The translations under genes and the position numbers were made by a program. From a virus, in IMG/VR virus record IMGVR_UViG_3300025732_000080, positions 1 through 43,389 of that record: a stretch of DNA of 43,389 nucleotides. The stretch is one strand, 5' to 3'. Below, piece after piece: positions 1 to 8,019 of this stretch. Under the pieces are notes generated by a model, which worked only from the letters and a program-made list of their open reading frames with translations, did not search any database and was not told the origin of the DNA. Numbering within the stretch: position 1 is the first letter of the stretch; every line of letters starts with the position of its first letter.

Positions 1-123
1 AGCCTCACAAACGACTAAGGACATAGACTTGCCCTCTCTTTTTGCGAATTTCTCAAGCTTTGTTTTTTGCTTTGGTGTCATGTACGCCTTTACGTAATCC
101 TTTTCAATTGTTGCAGTTGCCAT
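1..123 (-). CDS. Ribbon-helix-helix-like small protein (3' end outside window)
   Basis: Open frame from an ATG at 121-123 running off the left edge; 41 codons are visible. The pattern YMTPKQKTKLEKFAKREGKS resembles the helix-turn-helix half of ribbon-helix-helix (CopG/MobC-like) DNA-binding proteins, where a beta strand is followed by an xLTPEExxKLxxLAKREGKS stretch. It follows the 250-residue gene after 11 bases, so it is probably in the same operon. A role as a small transcriptional regulator is inferred only. The C terminus cannot be seen. Confidence 0.6.
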   Translation of the reverse strand, partial: MATATIEKDYVKAYMTPKQKTKLEKFAKREGKSMSLVVCEA

Positions 124-134
124 GTTTTAAAAAT

Positions 135-887
135 TTATGAGTGAATAAAATTGTTTTGCACTACCTCCGGATGGTAAATAAATAACTCCTTTAAATGTGA
201 ACGTCTTACTTCATTTCTTAGTAAAGACTTCCCGTTCAACTTTCCATGCTCTAAATAGTATTTAAACTCATCCTGAATACTTAAAATTTCTCTTTTGATA
301 TCTTCGCACTCTGCATATCCTTTAACCGTGTGCATTTTATTGGTCAATGATTCGCATAGTTTGCTTTGCGTATCTTCAATCAAATCATAAAGTTTTTCAC
401 CCAACTTTTCAGAAATTAAAGCAAAATTTGAAGTATAAACCTTGCCGGTATTCAAGTTTATTTCGCCCGTTCTTTTAAACCATTCAAAACATTCTCTTAA
501 GAGTTTTGCTGAATCGTATTCTTTTGCCGCTTCCGGCAGTTTGTCGTCTGGTTCATCCTGGTAAAGCTTAAATAGTTTTTTGCGAAATTCTGATAGTGAA
601 TATTTTTTAATAAGGCTAATTACGTGCGCCGCGCTGATGTTGTTGTCGTCATTGACCTTGTAAAGTTCAATGGCCAGGCTAATATCAATAAGCTTTATTT
701 TTGGAACAGAAACGCAATACTTCAAAACCTCATCCCGAATGATAGCCAGATTATGTGCGTTCGGCTCAATGTTTTTGAAAAGAAAATAACGGGTAACAAG
801 CTTTGTGATTTCAACCCCTGAATAAATTAAATCCTCAACAACTTTCGGGCTTCGCTTCCATTCCTGTAAAAAATCTTCCGGTTTCAT
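135..887 (-). CDS. Uncharacterised protein next to the replication gene
   Basis: A 250-residue soluble, mostly alpha-helical, charged protein with no motif I can name. It starts 4 bases after the stop of the DnaD-like replication protein, so it is probably translated from the same transcript. Genes in this position of phage replication modules are often helicase loaders or primosome partners. I see no Walker A motif here, so an ATP-dependent loader is unlikely. The function is unknown; the DNA-replication link is by neighbourhood alone. Confidence 0.75.
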   Translation of the reverse strand: MKPEDFLQEWKRSPKVVEDLIYSGVEITKLVTRYFLFKNIEPNAHNLAIIRDEVLKYCVSVPKIKLIDISLAIELYKVNDDNNISAAHVISLIKKYSLSEFRKKLFKLYQDEPDDKLPEAAKEYDSAKLLRECFEWFKRTGEINLNTGKVYTSNFALISEKLGEKLYDLIEDTQSKLCESLTNKMHTVKGYAECEDIKREILSIQDEFKYYLEHGKLNGKSLLRNEVRRSHLKELFIYHPEVVQNNFIHS

Positions 888-891
888 TTTA

Positions 892-1659
892 TCAAAATTT
901 TATGTTTAAACTTTCTTCGGCTGCTTTTATCGTGCGTTCTGCTTTTGAACTTTGTTGATCGCTTCCATTATACTTTTGGACTCCTGTTTGAGGCCTTTCG
1001 TTATTTCTCAAAATCCAGCCCTTCGCTGCTGATTTCCAATTTTTCATTTTTGATTTACCTACCATCCAGTTTTTAGAATCGTAAAAAGCCTCAAACTTTT
1101 GTGCCTCAATTTCGTTTGATCCGCTATCCAAAAATAATAAAAATATTTCTGATAATTCAGGTTTTTGAAAATTATTTTTCCCCCCTTCACCCCCCTTTAA
1201 AGAATCCTTATCCTTATCCTTTTCTTTATCCTTATCCTTAACCCTATGAATAGGGTTTAATTGAGGTCTATTTGAGGTCAAATCTATAAACGTTTGTTTT
1301 TCAATATTATAGTAATTTTCAAGGGTCAAATTTTCGATTTTTAAAAGCTTTAAAATTGACTGGTGTACTTTAGAATTTTCGTTAAAATTTGTGCCATATT
1401 GAAACGAAAAAAAACCAGGAAAAAACCATTTTCCGGAAGCTAAAACAATTACCCGTATTTTGCCGGAATTAAAAAAATCAATGGCCTTTTTGAGGTCAAC
1501 ATGGCCACAAATTGAGGCAAAGATAAGCTTATTTGGCCGCCATATACCGGCATGGTCTGCCTTGTCAAGTGCGTATTGCCATAACAATTTATATTCGTTT
1601 GGCATCTCTAAATACCAATCTTCCGACCATATATCAGTATCAATGAATCTTTTAGCCAT
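892..1659 (-). CDS. DnaD-like phage replication (replisome organiser) protein
   Basis: 255 residues. The N-terminal ~110 residues (MAKRFIDTDIWSEDW, then EYKLLWQYALDKADHAGIW) match the winged-helix start of phage replisome-organiser proteins of the DnaD/DnaT type. A low-complexity Lys-Asp linker (about residues 140-155) joins this to a C-terminal helical part with FEAFYDSKNWMVGKSKMKNW, which resembles the DnaT/DnaD DNA-binding tail. Such proteins bind the phage origin and recruit the host helicase. TTGAGGTCA-type repeats lie inside the gene and just upstream, which fits an origin. The start is ATG at 1657-1659. The family assignment is by pattern, not by search. Confidence 0.7.
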   Translation of the reverse strand: MAKRFIDTDIWSEDWYLEMPNEYKLLWQYALDKADHAGIWRPNKLIFASICGHVDLKKAIDFFNSGKIRVIVLASGKWFFPGFFSFQYGTNFNENSKVHQSILKLLKIENLTLENYYNIEKQTFIDLTSNRPQLNPIHRVKDKDKEKDKDKDSLKGGEGGKNNFQKPELSEIFLLFLDSGSNEIEAQKFEAFYDSKNWMVGKSKMKNWKSAAKGWILRNNERPQTGVQKYNGSDQQSSKAERTIKAAEESLNIKF

Positions 1660-1788
1660 TGCATAAAAATAACCCCAATTTGGGAGCGTGTACCGAGGCC
1701 AAAAACGGGGAAATGACTACCCAGATATTCCGATCACACGCCCCCAGATTGAGGCAATTTTTAATAAAAAAATACAATATTGAGGTCA
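1261..1788. repeat. Iteron-like TTGAGGTCA repeats, candidate replication origin
   Basis: Plus-strand copies are TTGAGGTCT 1261-1269, TTGAGGTCA 1272-1280, TTGAGGTCA 1490-1498, TTGAGGCAA 1512-1520, TTGAGGCAA 1749-1757 and TTGAGGTCA 1780-1788, all in one orientation. Two pairs are spaced 11 and 22 bases, about one and two helical turns. They lie in and upstream of the DnaD-like gene and end in an AT-rich stretch (1755-1830). This is the arrangement of iterons bound by a replication initiator. A weak -7-like element (TATTTTTG on the minus strand, 1811-1818) sits beside them. The same 9-mer also occurs singly elsewhere, for example near 20.38 kb. Confidence 0.4.
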
Positions 1789-1833
1789 TTTCATAAAATT
1801 TTCGGCACTACAAAAATAGTAATTTATTTCAAT

Positions 1834-2070
1834 TTAAACGTGTTTTATTTCGTTGTTTTCCAATTCGTCATGGAAACGGATAGCTACGGCTGATATCTGT
1901 ATTAACTCTTCTTTCATTCTTAAAACGTCTGATTTCTTTTTTTTGATCTCATGCCATAATTCTTCAACTTCTTCAATTAAAACAGCGTATGCCTCATGTG
2001 ATGAGTTAAAATGGCCGTATGTTTCAAGTGCATAGTCTATTTCTGCCTTGATTATTTCATTTGTATTCAC
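1834..2070 (-). CDS. MazG-like (all-alpha NTP pyrophosphohydrolase-like) small protein
   Basis: 78 residues, GTG start at 2068-2070, two bases after the stop of the helicase-methyltransferase gene. The helix with HEAYAVLIEEVEELWHEIKK carries the EExxE-type acidic motif of MazG/dUTPase-like all-alpha pyrophosphatases. A second helix (EELIQISAVAIRFHDEL) follows, as in the family, but the usual ExxD is not clear. Family members hydrolyse (d)NTPs to monophosphates; in phages they may trim nucleotide pools or alarmones. A catalytically weakened or structural homologue is possible. Confidence 0.55.
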   Translation of the reverse strand: MNTNEIIKAEIDYALETYGHFNSSHEAYAVLIEEVEELWHEIKKKKSDVLRMKEELIQISAVAIRFHDELENNEIKHV

Positions 2071-2072
2071 AG

Positions 2073-4259
2073 TTAAAATAGTTCAGCTTGTTTTTTTGAT
2101 TCTAAAATAGATTTTATATTCTTTTTTGCCAATTGAAAATAACTTTCTTTTAATTCAAAGCCTATCGCCTTTCTACCCATTTTTAATGCCTGGTAAACTT
2201 CGCTACCTATACCCATGAATGGAGTAAAAACAGTATCCCCTTTGTTGCTGTATAGGTGAATTAATCGCTCTATAGTGTCAAGCTGCAAAGGGCAAATATG
2301 CTTCTCGTCATTATCCTCCCTACCGTTTCTAAAACCTTGCAGTGTGTTGCCATAATCAATGTCCATCCAGACAGGAGAAGCATACTTTTGCCACAAATCA
2401 ACTGGTAAATCTGTATTTGTTACAGGATTATTTCTGTTTCCGTCTTTTCTGAATATCATAACATAATCTGGTATTCCAACCCTACTCATTGTACTATCTT
2501 TTTTAATTTGCTTGTGTAATAAACCAAGAGCCTTTGTTCTCTGCATTTCAATTACCGGATCTTTCCAAATTGTTATTCTTGATGCATAAACAAACCCTGC
2601 ATCCTCAAATGATCTAAGGATCATTCCTGAAAAATCCCTTAAACCTATAAATCCTTCCTTGCCCTTCTGTATTGGTAAATCCATACAATGCACACAAACA
2701 TTTCTGCCTTGCATCATCACCCTATAAAGTTCTTTTATTAAAAAACCAAACTGAATCAAAAATTCATTGTAGTCCTTTGAATTTCCCATATCTTCTAAAT
2801 GACTCGAATACGTATATAATTCAGCGAATGGAGGACTAAAAACGCTCAATCCTATTGATTCAGAATTTACGTTCTCAATTAATTTAATACAATCACCTCT
2901 TTTTATTTCGCAAAATTCATTAATAAATTCCTTTGTATCAAATTCAGACAAACTCAATAAATTATTATTAAGGTTTTCATTAACCGCCTTACTCATTTCA
3001 TCTTGCATTATTTCAAATTGTTTTTGTTTCGTTTCAATTGATTGTTTTACGTTTGCCATTGTATCTGTTGTTATAAGATAGATGTTAACTTCGTTTTTTT
3101 GTCCGAATCTGTAGCTTCTTCTAATTGCCTGGTAAAGCCCTTCAAACGAGAAATCTAAACTTGCAAATATTTGATTGTTGCAATTTTGATAATTCATTCC
3201 GAAACTTGCTATCTTGGTTTTTGTTATTAATATTCTAAATTCGTTATTTGCAAAGCCTAATAATGTTCGCTCTTTGTATTCAGTTGAATCATTACCTTTT
3301 ACTTCTTTTGCATCTGGAATCATTTTTCTTAATAAATCACCTTCTTCGTTCTGTTTTATCCATATTATAAAGTTCTCATCCTGCTTTGAATTTATAATTC
3401 TTACAACTTCATTTAATCTCTCGTTTTTTGTATTCCTTAACTCGCTATTAAAATTTGTTGCTGAAATGATAGAATCATTAAATAGCATTCCATTATTTCT
3501 TTTAGGCGTTTTTATCTGATTCTCAATAATATTTAGACTCGGTAAATCATAGCCATCAGCATCAAAACCTATATCCTGAGGCTTATTCAGCATTATAGCC
3601 CATGTACTTATAAATTGATAAAATAATTTTATAGCATGTCCTTTTAATCTCCATTTTGCAGTTTCGCCACCATCATGCACAAAATACATTGCTAACATTT
3701 CATTGCGGCTCATAATGTCTAAGAACTCCGAATGATTACCCATCTCCATTGGATCATTTGGGCTTGGCGTTGCCGTACACGCTAATTTATATGGAGTATT
3801 TTTAAACGAATCAATAATTAGCTTTTTTGTAGCCCCTTCAAAATTCTTTAAAATACTGCTTTCGTCTAAAACTATTCCAGAGAACAAAGAACAATCAATG
3901 TTTTCTAATTGCTCATAATTTGATATTTGAATACCATAGTTTGAATTTCCTGTATATTTTACAACTGGTATATTAAACTTTTCGCCCTCTTTTATAGTTT
4001 GACCGGATACTGCCAACGGGCAAAGTATTAAAACTGGCTTACCTGTTTTTATATTTACTTGTTTCGCCCATTCAAGCTGCATTAATGTTTTACCTAATCC
4101 ACAGTCAGCGAGTATGGCATACTTCCCGGCATTCAATGCTCTTTTAACAATAAACCTTTGGAAATCAAACATAAAACTATTTAGATCAGATTCTTTTATA
4201 TCGAATCCACTAAATACATGAGCTTTCTGTTTGCTCTTTAGAAATTCATTATAATTCAT
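2073..4259 (-). CDS. SNF2-type helicase fused to a beta-class DNA methyltransferase
   Basis: 728 residues in two halves. The N-terminal half is a superfamily 2 helicase: Walker A GLGKT (54-58), motif II LDESS (131-135), motif III TATPS (162-166) and motif VI QAIRRSYRFGQ (378-388), the SNF2 signature. The C-terminal half (about 450-728) is an N4-cytosine/N6-adenine methyltransferase with the catalytic motif first: SPPF (475-478, motif IV), then FTPFMGIGSE (678-687, SAM-binding motif I), then IGFELKESYFQLA. That order defines the beta class. No endonuclease domain is seen. Likely role: processive modification of phage DNA, or remodelling bound proteins before methylation. A -7 promoter element lies 31 bases upstream. 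Confidence 0.85.
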   Translation of the reverse strand: MNYNEFLKSKQKAHVFSGFDIKESDLNSFMFDFQRFIVKRALNAGKYAILADCGLGKTLMQLEWAKQVNIKTGKPVLILCPLAVSGQTIKEGEKFNIPVVKYTGNSNYGIQISNYEQLENIDCSLFSGIVLDESSILKNFEGATKKLIIDSFKNTPYKLACTATPSPNDPMEMGNHSEFLDIMSRNEMLAMYFVHDGGETAKWRLKGHAIKLFYQFISTWAIMLNKPQDIGFDADGYDLPSLNIIENQIKTPKRNNGMLFNDSIISATNFNSELRNTKNERLNEVVRIINSKQDENFIIWIKQNEEGDLLRKMIPDAKEVKGNDSTEYKERTLLGFANNEFRILITKTKIASFGMNYQNCNNQIFASLDFSFEGLYQAIRRSYRFGQKNEVNIYLITTDTMANVKQSIETKQKQFEIMQDEMSKAVNENLNNNLLSLSEFDTKEFINEFCEIKRGDCIKLIENVNSESIGLSVFSPPFAELYTYSSHLEDMGNSKDYNEFLIQFGFLIKELYRVMMQGRNVCVHCMDLPIQKGKEGFIGLRDFSGMILRSFEDAGFVYASRITIWKDPVIEMQRTKALGLLHKQIKKDSTMSRVGIPDYVMIFRKDGNRNNPVTNTDLPVDLWQKYASPVWMDIDYGNTLQGFRNGREDNDEKHICPLQLDTIERLIHLYSNKGDTVFTPFMGIGSEVYQALKMGRKAIGFELKESYFQLAKKNIKSILESKKQAELF

Positions 4260-4289
4260 GAAATGTCATTTTAGATTAATTTGGCCTTA

Positions 4290-4297
4290 CAAATATA
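4290..4297 (-). promoter_or_regulatory. Bacteroidota-type -7 promoter element TATATTTG
   Basis: The minus strand reads TATATTTG, matching the TAnnTTTG -7 box, 31 bases before the ATG of the helicase-methyltransferase gene in a 171-bp gap (4260-4430). No good -33 TTTG is visible at the usual spacing. The rest of the gap is T-rich on the plus strand and holds no gene that I can support. Confidence 0.4.
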
Positions 4298-4430
4298 CAA
4301 ATCTTTTTAATATTGGGTACTTTTTTTGATCTTTTTTTGTCAGCCTTTAGCTTTACTTTTAATAATCGGAATGTTTTATGCGTATAGCAATAAGTTACCT
4401 GCAATATTTATTAAAAATTCCACCGCACAG

Positions 4431-4793
4431 TTACGCAGTTTTAAGTTTCTTCAATAATAAACTGTTGTCAACCATGTATTTTCCAAACCCTGATTTTTCT
4501 TCGTTAGAAAGTTGCGGTATTTCGTGTTCAGTATTGTAACTTTCTTTAATCACATTCATGCAGGTTTGGAAATCGTTTCCGCACAGTTTTTTTATTCCTT
4601 CAAGTTCTGCTTTTAGTTCTTGAAACCATTTTGGATTTACCTCTTTCAAGTAATCCATCGCAACTGGCAGATGATGTGTCATTAAGCTATCGCCTGTAAT
4701 GTGGTTTAGCATTTCATACACATCTCCAATTTCAGTTGATAATCTGCCATCCAAAATGGAGAACAGTTGTATCATTGTGAATTTCTTTGTCAT
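4431..4793 (-). CDS. DUF7736-like phage protein
   Basis: 120 residues from ATG 4791-4793. The sequence GRLSTEIGDVYEMLNHITGD followed by SLMTHHLPVA resembles a widespread phage family of unknown function, which I recall as DUF7736. An upstream GTG (4863-4865) would add 24 residues, but that stretch crosses a strong hairpin and looks unlike the family, so I prefer the ATG, preceded by an A-rich leader. It lies downstream of ninG and upstream of the helicase-methyltransferase gene. Function unknown. Confidence 0.7.
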   Translation of the reverse strand: MTKKFTMIQLFSILDGRLSTEIGDVYEMLNHITGDSLMTHHLPVAMDYLKEVNPKWFQELKAELEGIKKLCGNDFQTCMNVIKESYNTEHEIPQLSNEEKSGFGKYMVDNSLLLKKLKTA

Positions 4794-4845
4794 GTTTTTA
4801 AGTTTAAATGCCTCCCTAATTTTTAATAAATACTGACAGGTAACA

Positions 4846-4923
4846 TGGGCTTGGCAAAATGCCACTAATCAGCTTTGTGCCTTGAAATTATCGGTTTGCT
4901 TGGTGGCACTATCGCCAAGCCCC
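4846..4923 (-). promoter_or_regulatory. Structured RNA leader with alternative pairings
   Basis: In the 135-bp gap between ninG and the DUF7736-like gene, the minus-strand RNA can form a 9-bp stem GGGCTTGGC (4922-4914) with GCCAAGCCC (4855-4847), capping an inner 6-bp stem TGCCAC/GTGGCA. The first arm can instead pair locally: GCTTGG with CCAAGC (4903-4898). The two folds exclude each other. There is no U-tract, so this is not a simple terminator. It could be an attenuator-like leader, a processing site or a small RNA. The stems are read directly; the function is inferred. Confidence 0.45.
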
Positions 4924-4928
4924 GTCCG

Positions 4929-5480
4929 TTAAATTTTAACACCATTCCTTTTATTCATTGCCTGTATCATTGCCATTAACCAAATTTCATCAGGTTGGCT
5001 TTTTAGCTGCCCTGATTTTACTTTGATTAAAAAGTCTTCGGCTCGTTTTTCAAGGTCTTTTATCTTTTCCTCTCCATGCAATTTTACAAGGCTGTTTCGC
5101 ATTGCAGGAATTGCGGCCTGTTGTATCATATTGCATTGGTAGCATTGTACATTTGCGTTCAATTCATCGTATGCCAGCATCCAGTAAATTCCTTTAGGAA
5201 AATAATGTCCGATATGTGCTGTATTTGTTACATTGGTTCCCTTTACAAGAATTGATTTTTGGCAAGTGCAACAAATAGTAAACTTCTGGTCTTTGCAAAG
5301 TTTGGCTTTCATTAACTTTGAATACAAAGCCTGTGCCTTGTCCTTTAATGCTTTTCTTTGCGTTGGTTTGCCTTTGGAAGATTTCTTTTCTGCGCTCTTA
5401 ATCCGTGCGCCTTCCCTCCAGCATTGGCCGCAAAGCTCATTTCCTTTAGTATAAATTCCGTGTCGTTCGCAAACTGGCAT
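4929..5480 (-). CDS. ninG: NinG (Rap)-like recombination nuclease
   Basis: 183 residues. A lambda NinG/Rap family protein, a structure-specific endonuclease acting on Holliday junctions and D-loops during phage recombination. Features: an N-terminal zinc-binding pattern C4-H7-C17-C20, then CCTCQ (70-74), AHIGHYFPKG (88-97), and NVQCYQCN (110-117) followed by an HGEEKI helix, the typical HNH-like core. It overlaps the preceding gene by one base (TAATG at 5480), suggesting coupled translation. The neighbours (annealing protein, exonuclease, NinB-like protein) form one recombination cassette. Confidence 0.85.
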   Translation of the reverse strand: MPVCERHGIYTKGNELCGQCWREGARIKSAEKKSSKGKPTQRKALKDKAQALYSKLMKAKLCKDQKFTICCTCQKSILVKGTNVTNTAHIGHYFPKGIYWMLAYDELNANVQCYQCNMIQQAAIPAMRNSLVKLHGEEKIKDLEKRAEDFLIKVKSGQLKSQPDEIWLMAMIQAMNKRNGVKI

Positions 5481-5740
5481 TAAGATGCTTTTAAATACTG
5501 CTTATACAATTTATCCAAACCTTTAAAATGTGCTATCTGGTAATGATCTAAAGCCGTTACCCATTTGTAAGGCTGTTTGCTTTTAATGTTCATTTTCTTT
5601 GTCGATCTACGTTGGAGTGTTTCGATTACTAAAATAGGATGGTAAGGAGATATCGCAAGGTGAACAAATTTTTTATTCTCCTTTTCAAATTCGGGCATTA
5701 CGATCTCACGGATTTTGTTGTAAATTGTTTCTTTGGTCAT
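5480..5740 (-). CDS. Uncharacterised 86-residue protein in the recombination operon
   Basis: Small basic protein with no recognised motif. It overlaps the winged-helix gene upstream by four bases (ATGA) and ninG downstream by one base (TAATG). The tight packing argues for a real gene whose product is made with the recombination proteins. Basic residues in the centre (LQRRSTKKMNIKSKQ) would allow nucleic-acid contact, but that is speculation. Confidence 0.7.
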   Translation of the reverse strand: MTKETIYNKIREIVMPEFEKENKKFVHLAISPYHPILVIETLQRRSTKKMNIKSKQPYKWVTALDHYQIAHFKGLDKLYKQYLKAS

Positions 5741-6084
5741 AACTCCATTTTTGACTGTTTAAAAATTGATTGATTAATTACCCATTTGTGGTTTGGTTTG
5801 CCGTACCGTTCGGCTTTCATTGTTTGGGTTTTCTTTAATGCTCCCTTTGATTCCAGGTTAGTTATTGCCCTACGAATGCTTGTTATAGGAACATCTGGAA
5901 ATTGTTTTTGGTAGATTTCCTGAATTTCAAATGGAGTATAGGCGTTTCCTGTTTTGAAAATTTGGAAGATTCTATATTCCTGCCGTGTGCATTTAATGTT
6001 TGCATTTTCAAGTTCTACGCCCATTAAATCAATGGAGTTGTAAAATGATTCAACTACTGTGTTTATGTTTTGGAATATGCTCAT
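5737..6084 (-). CDS. Winged helix-turn-helix DNA-binding protein
   Basis: 115 residues from ATG 6082-6084; an upstream TTG would give 128 residues and overlap the neighbour, so I chose the ATG. TRQEYRIFQIFKTGNAYTPF, then VPITSIRRAITNLESKGAL and a basic beta-wing ending KPNHKW, make a winged helix domain like those in phage regulators and replication accessory proteins. It sits between the NinB-like gene and the 86-residue gene. It may regulate the early operon or assist at forks. Confidence 0.65.
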   Translation of the reverse strand: MSIFQNINTVVESFYNSIDLMGVELENANIKCTRQEYRIFQIFKTGNAYTPFEIQEIYQKQFPDVPITSIRRAITNLESKGALKKTQTMKAERYGKPNHKWVINQSIFKQSKMEL

Positions 6085-6097
6085 TTTGGTAATGATT

Positions 6098-6655
6098 TTA
6101 AATAGTCTCCATTTGCATTTCAATAATCATTCGGCTATCTTTGCCATCTTCAAAGTATTTTTTAAATTCATCACGGCTTAGAAAGCTGATTCCGTATTGA
6201 TTTGCATAGGTTGAAATAATTTCTTCTTCAAATCGGTTAATGAAATCTCCATCGCTCATTTTTGTTGTAGTCATTGGAACAGCGATATATTCCGGTACGT
6301 TGCCCCTTGCATCTTTTTTGTTGAGCAAATTCTTTACAAGTGAAGGATTGAACATTTGTTTGTGATAATCGTGGAGAGTTTGAATATCAATCGGGATGAG
6401 TTCGCCTGTCATTGGGTCAAGGATTTGATTTATCCCGTTTCGGTTCATGTGTTCAACGATCAATGGAAGCACATGGCCAAAATGAAATTTATATCTCCAG
6501 CCTCCTGTTCTTTTAACTTCCTGAATAAAAACCTTAAACATACCTTCGCCCAAATTTGTAAGCGTTTCTTTTAAGCTTCTGAAAGATTCAGCAATCCAGT
6601 CTATTTTTCCGGATTCGTTTTTCCTTCGGTGTAGGTATAAGGTTTTTGGTTCCAT
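6098..6655 (-). CDS. NinB-like recombination protein
   Basis: 185 residues from ATG 6653-6655, which overlaps the exonuclease stop as TAATG. KFHFGHVLPLIVEHMN followed by TLHDYHKQMFNP, then PMTTTKMSDGDFINRFEEEI and YGISF, follow the order of conserved blocks in NinB/Orf-type proteins (helical N half, then VPxSTTxMsxxEF and a final helix). NinB (lambda Orf) binds SSB and single-stranded DNA and helps RecA-like or Red recombination. The assignment rests on pattern and on NinG and exonuclease neighbours. Confidence 0.5.
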   Translation of the reverse strand: MEPKTLYLHRRKNESGKIDWIAESFRSLKETLTNLGEGMFKVFIQEVKRTGGWRYKFHFGHVLPLIVEHMNRNGINQILDPMTGELIPIDIQTLHDYHKQMFNPSLVKNLLNKKDARGNVPEYIAVPMTTTKMSDGDFINRFEEEIISTYANQYGISFLSRDEFKKYFEDGKDSRMIIEMQMETI

Positions 6656-7347
6656 TACCAAACAATTTTATTTAGAAAATCCCTGCAATCGTTAATCCTT
6701 TTACAAAGAGGATCAATTAACGTTTTATCAAAATCATATTCTTTAACATGAATGCGATCTTTGTACTCCAAATCTTCGTATCTGAATTGCTTTTGCATTT
6801 CCTTTACGTAATCCTGGAAGGCTTCAGAATCGGCACTAACTCCGCTTTGATATAGTGCCTGTTTCAATTCTCGTTCGATCAAAGCCTCCGGAGTATCAGT
6901 TAACACATAAGCAAGTTTTGCTTTTGTCCTTCCGGTTAACCACATATATCCCTGCAATTGCAAAATGTAGTCTTTATTCTCCTCGTTCTTAATTGCAGCA
7001 AATGTGTGTATATCCCAACTCGATTTAATATCAATAATCGTATCTTCCGTAACGATGTCAGGCGTTCCACAAATGAAATTGTTTTTGAAAAATGTTTCAT
7101 TTTTTGTAACAAATTCCATCGTACAAATTGAGTAGGTATCCATACTTAACTCCTCAACTCCTAAACCTTTTTCAAGGAATTTTGACCGGATTTCTTTTTT
7201 CCTGCCGAATCTCTTTTTAATGTATATTTCGTATAGGTATTTCTTTGTCGTTTCGCTTAACTTTTCAGTTTTCGACCTTGCATCGGTCATTAATTTGCCA
7301 AGCTGCGAACATCGAAATAAATGATTGTCGAAATTAATGGGTTCCAT
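6655..7347 (-). CDS. YqaJ/lambda-Exo-type PD-(D/E)XK exonuclease
   Basis: 230 residues. The nuclease core is visible: an acidic helix with GVEEL (63-67), GTPD (94-97), TIIDIKSSW (103-111, the D/E-x-K pair D106 and K108), and QLQGYMWLTG (130-139), the QxxxY motif of YqaJ/lambda Exo recombinases. These enzymes resect 5' ends of linear duplex DNA to give 3' tails for a partner annealing protein. The Rad52-like gene lies immediately upstream with a 14-base overlap, the usual paired arrangement. Confidence 0.85.
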   Translation of the reverse strand: MEPINFDNHLFRCSQLGKLMTDARSKTEKLSETTKKYLYEIYIKKRFGRKKEIRSKFLEKGLGVEELSMDTYSICTMEFVTKNETFFKNNFICGTPDIVTEDTIIDIKSSWDIHTFAAIKNEENKDYILQLQGYMWLTGRTKAKLAYVLTDTPEALIERELKQALYQSGVSADSEAFQDYVKEMQKQFRYEDLEYKDRIHVKEYDFDKTLIDPLCKRINDCRDFLNKIVW

Positions 7348-8005
7348 TCTTTGCAGTTAAAGTGGTTTCTAATTGTGCGAAGATTTCAGCGTGTTCCGGT
7401 TTTAAGTGTGGCTTAATTTTATTTAGGTCCTCAACCGTTTTAGCGTTTAATATCATTTTTGATATTCTATCTTCGGAAGGTGCCGCAAATCGTCCTAACA
7501 TATTCTCGTAATTCATTAAGTCCTTCCGGTTTAAGTCCTTGCCGAATATCCTTCCGATCTTTTCGGCAGCATCTTTTATGGCATAGGTTTCTGCTGCTGG
7601 TAGTGCCATTTGAACGGCTGCATTCTTTACTTCGTTGAAATCACAAGCTTTTGCGCCTTTGTTGGTTTGAATTGGGGCAGCCCCTAAACCATCCTGGAAT
7701 AAAAATTCTTCTTTTTGGTCGTTTAAAATATTCAGATAATGAAGGCGTACATGAACGCAACAAGAGTTTGCAATGACCTTCCATTCGATTACCTCCACAT
7801 ACCAGCGAATAAAAATCCTGGTAAGTAAGTATTCGATCTTATCAATTGGAAGGTACTTTGACCCGTTTGCAAGGTCATTTGTTTTTACCCAATCCTTTAA
7901 AGGTTCCTGATTTAAGAGTACCTGCAAATCATTTTCATTACTCTTTTCTTCGCTTTGGTTTACAAGGTCTGCAAACGTTGGCAGTTTTATTTTTACGTTG
8001 CTCAT
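7334..8005 (-). CDS. Rad52-like single-strand annealing protein
   Basis: 223 residues. YLPIDKIEYLLTRIFIRWYVEV begins the domain; a central LGAAPIQTNKGAKACDF precedes KNAAVQMALPAAETYAIKDA and AEKIGRIFGKDL. That alternation, with the helix of small residues near the end, is typical of Rad52/22-type phage recombinases (Redbeta functional analogues). They anneal complementary single strands exposed by the exonuclease encoded just downstream. The C-terminal 50 residues look like a flexible helical tail. Confidence 0.75.
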   Translation of the reverse strand: MSNVKIKLPTFADLVNQSEEKSNENDLQVLLNQEPLKDWVKTNDLANGSKYLPIDKIEYLLTRIFIRWYVEVIEWKVIANSCCVHVRLHYLNILNDQKEEFLFQDGLGAAPIQTNKGAKACDFNEVKNAAVQMALPAAETYAIKDAAEKIGRIFGKDLNRKDLMNYENMLGRFAAPSEDRISKMILNAKTVEDLNKIKPHLKPEHAEIFAQLETTLTAKNGTH

Positions 8006-8019
8006 TTTATTGATTTTAA

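Noticed and set aside
4794-4865. 24-residue N-terminal extension of the DUF7736-like protein from a GTG
   Set aside because: It begins inside a strong hairpin, and the extension does not look like the family; ATG at 4793 is preferred.
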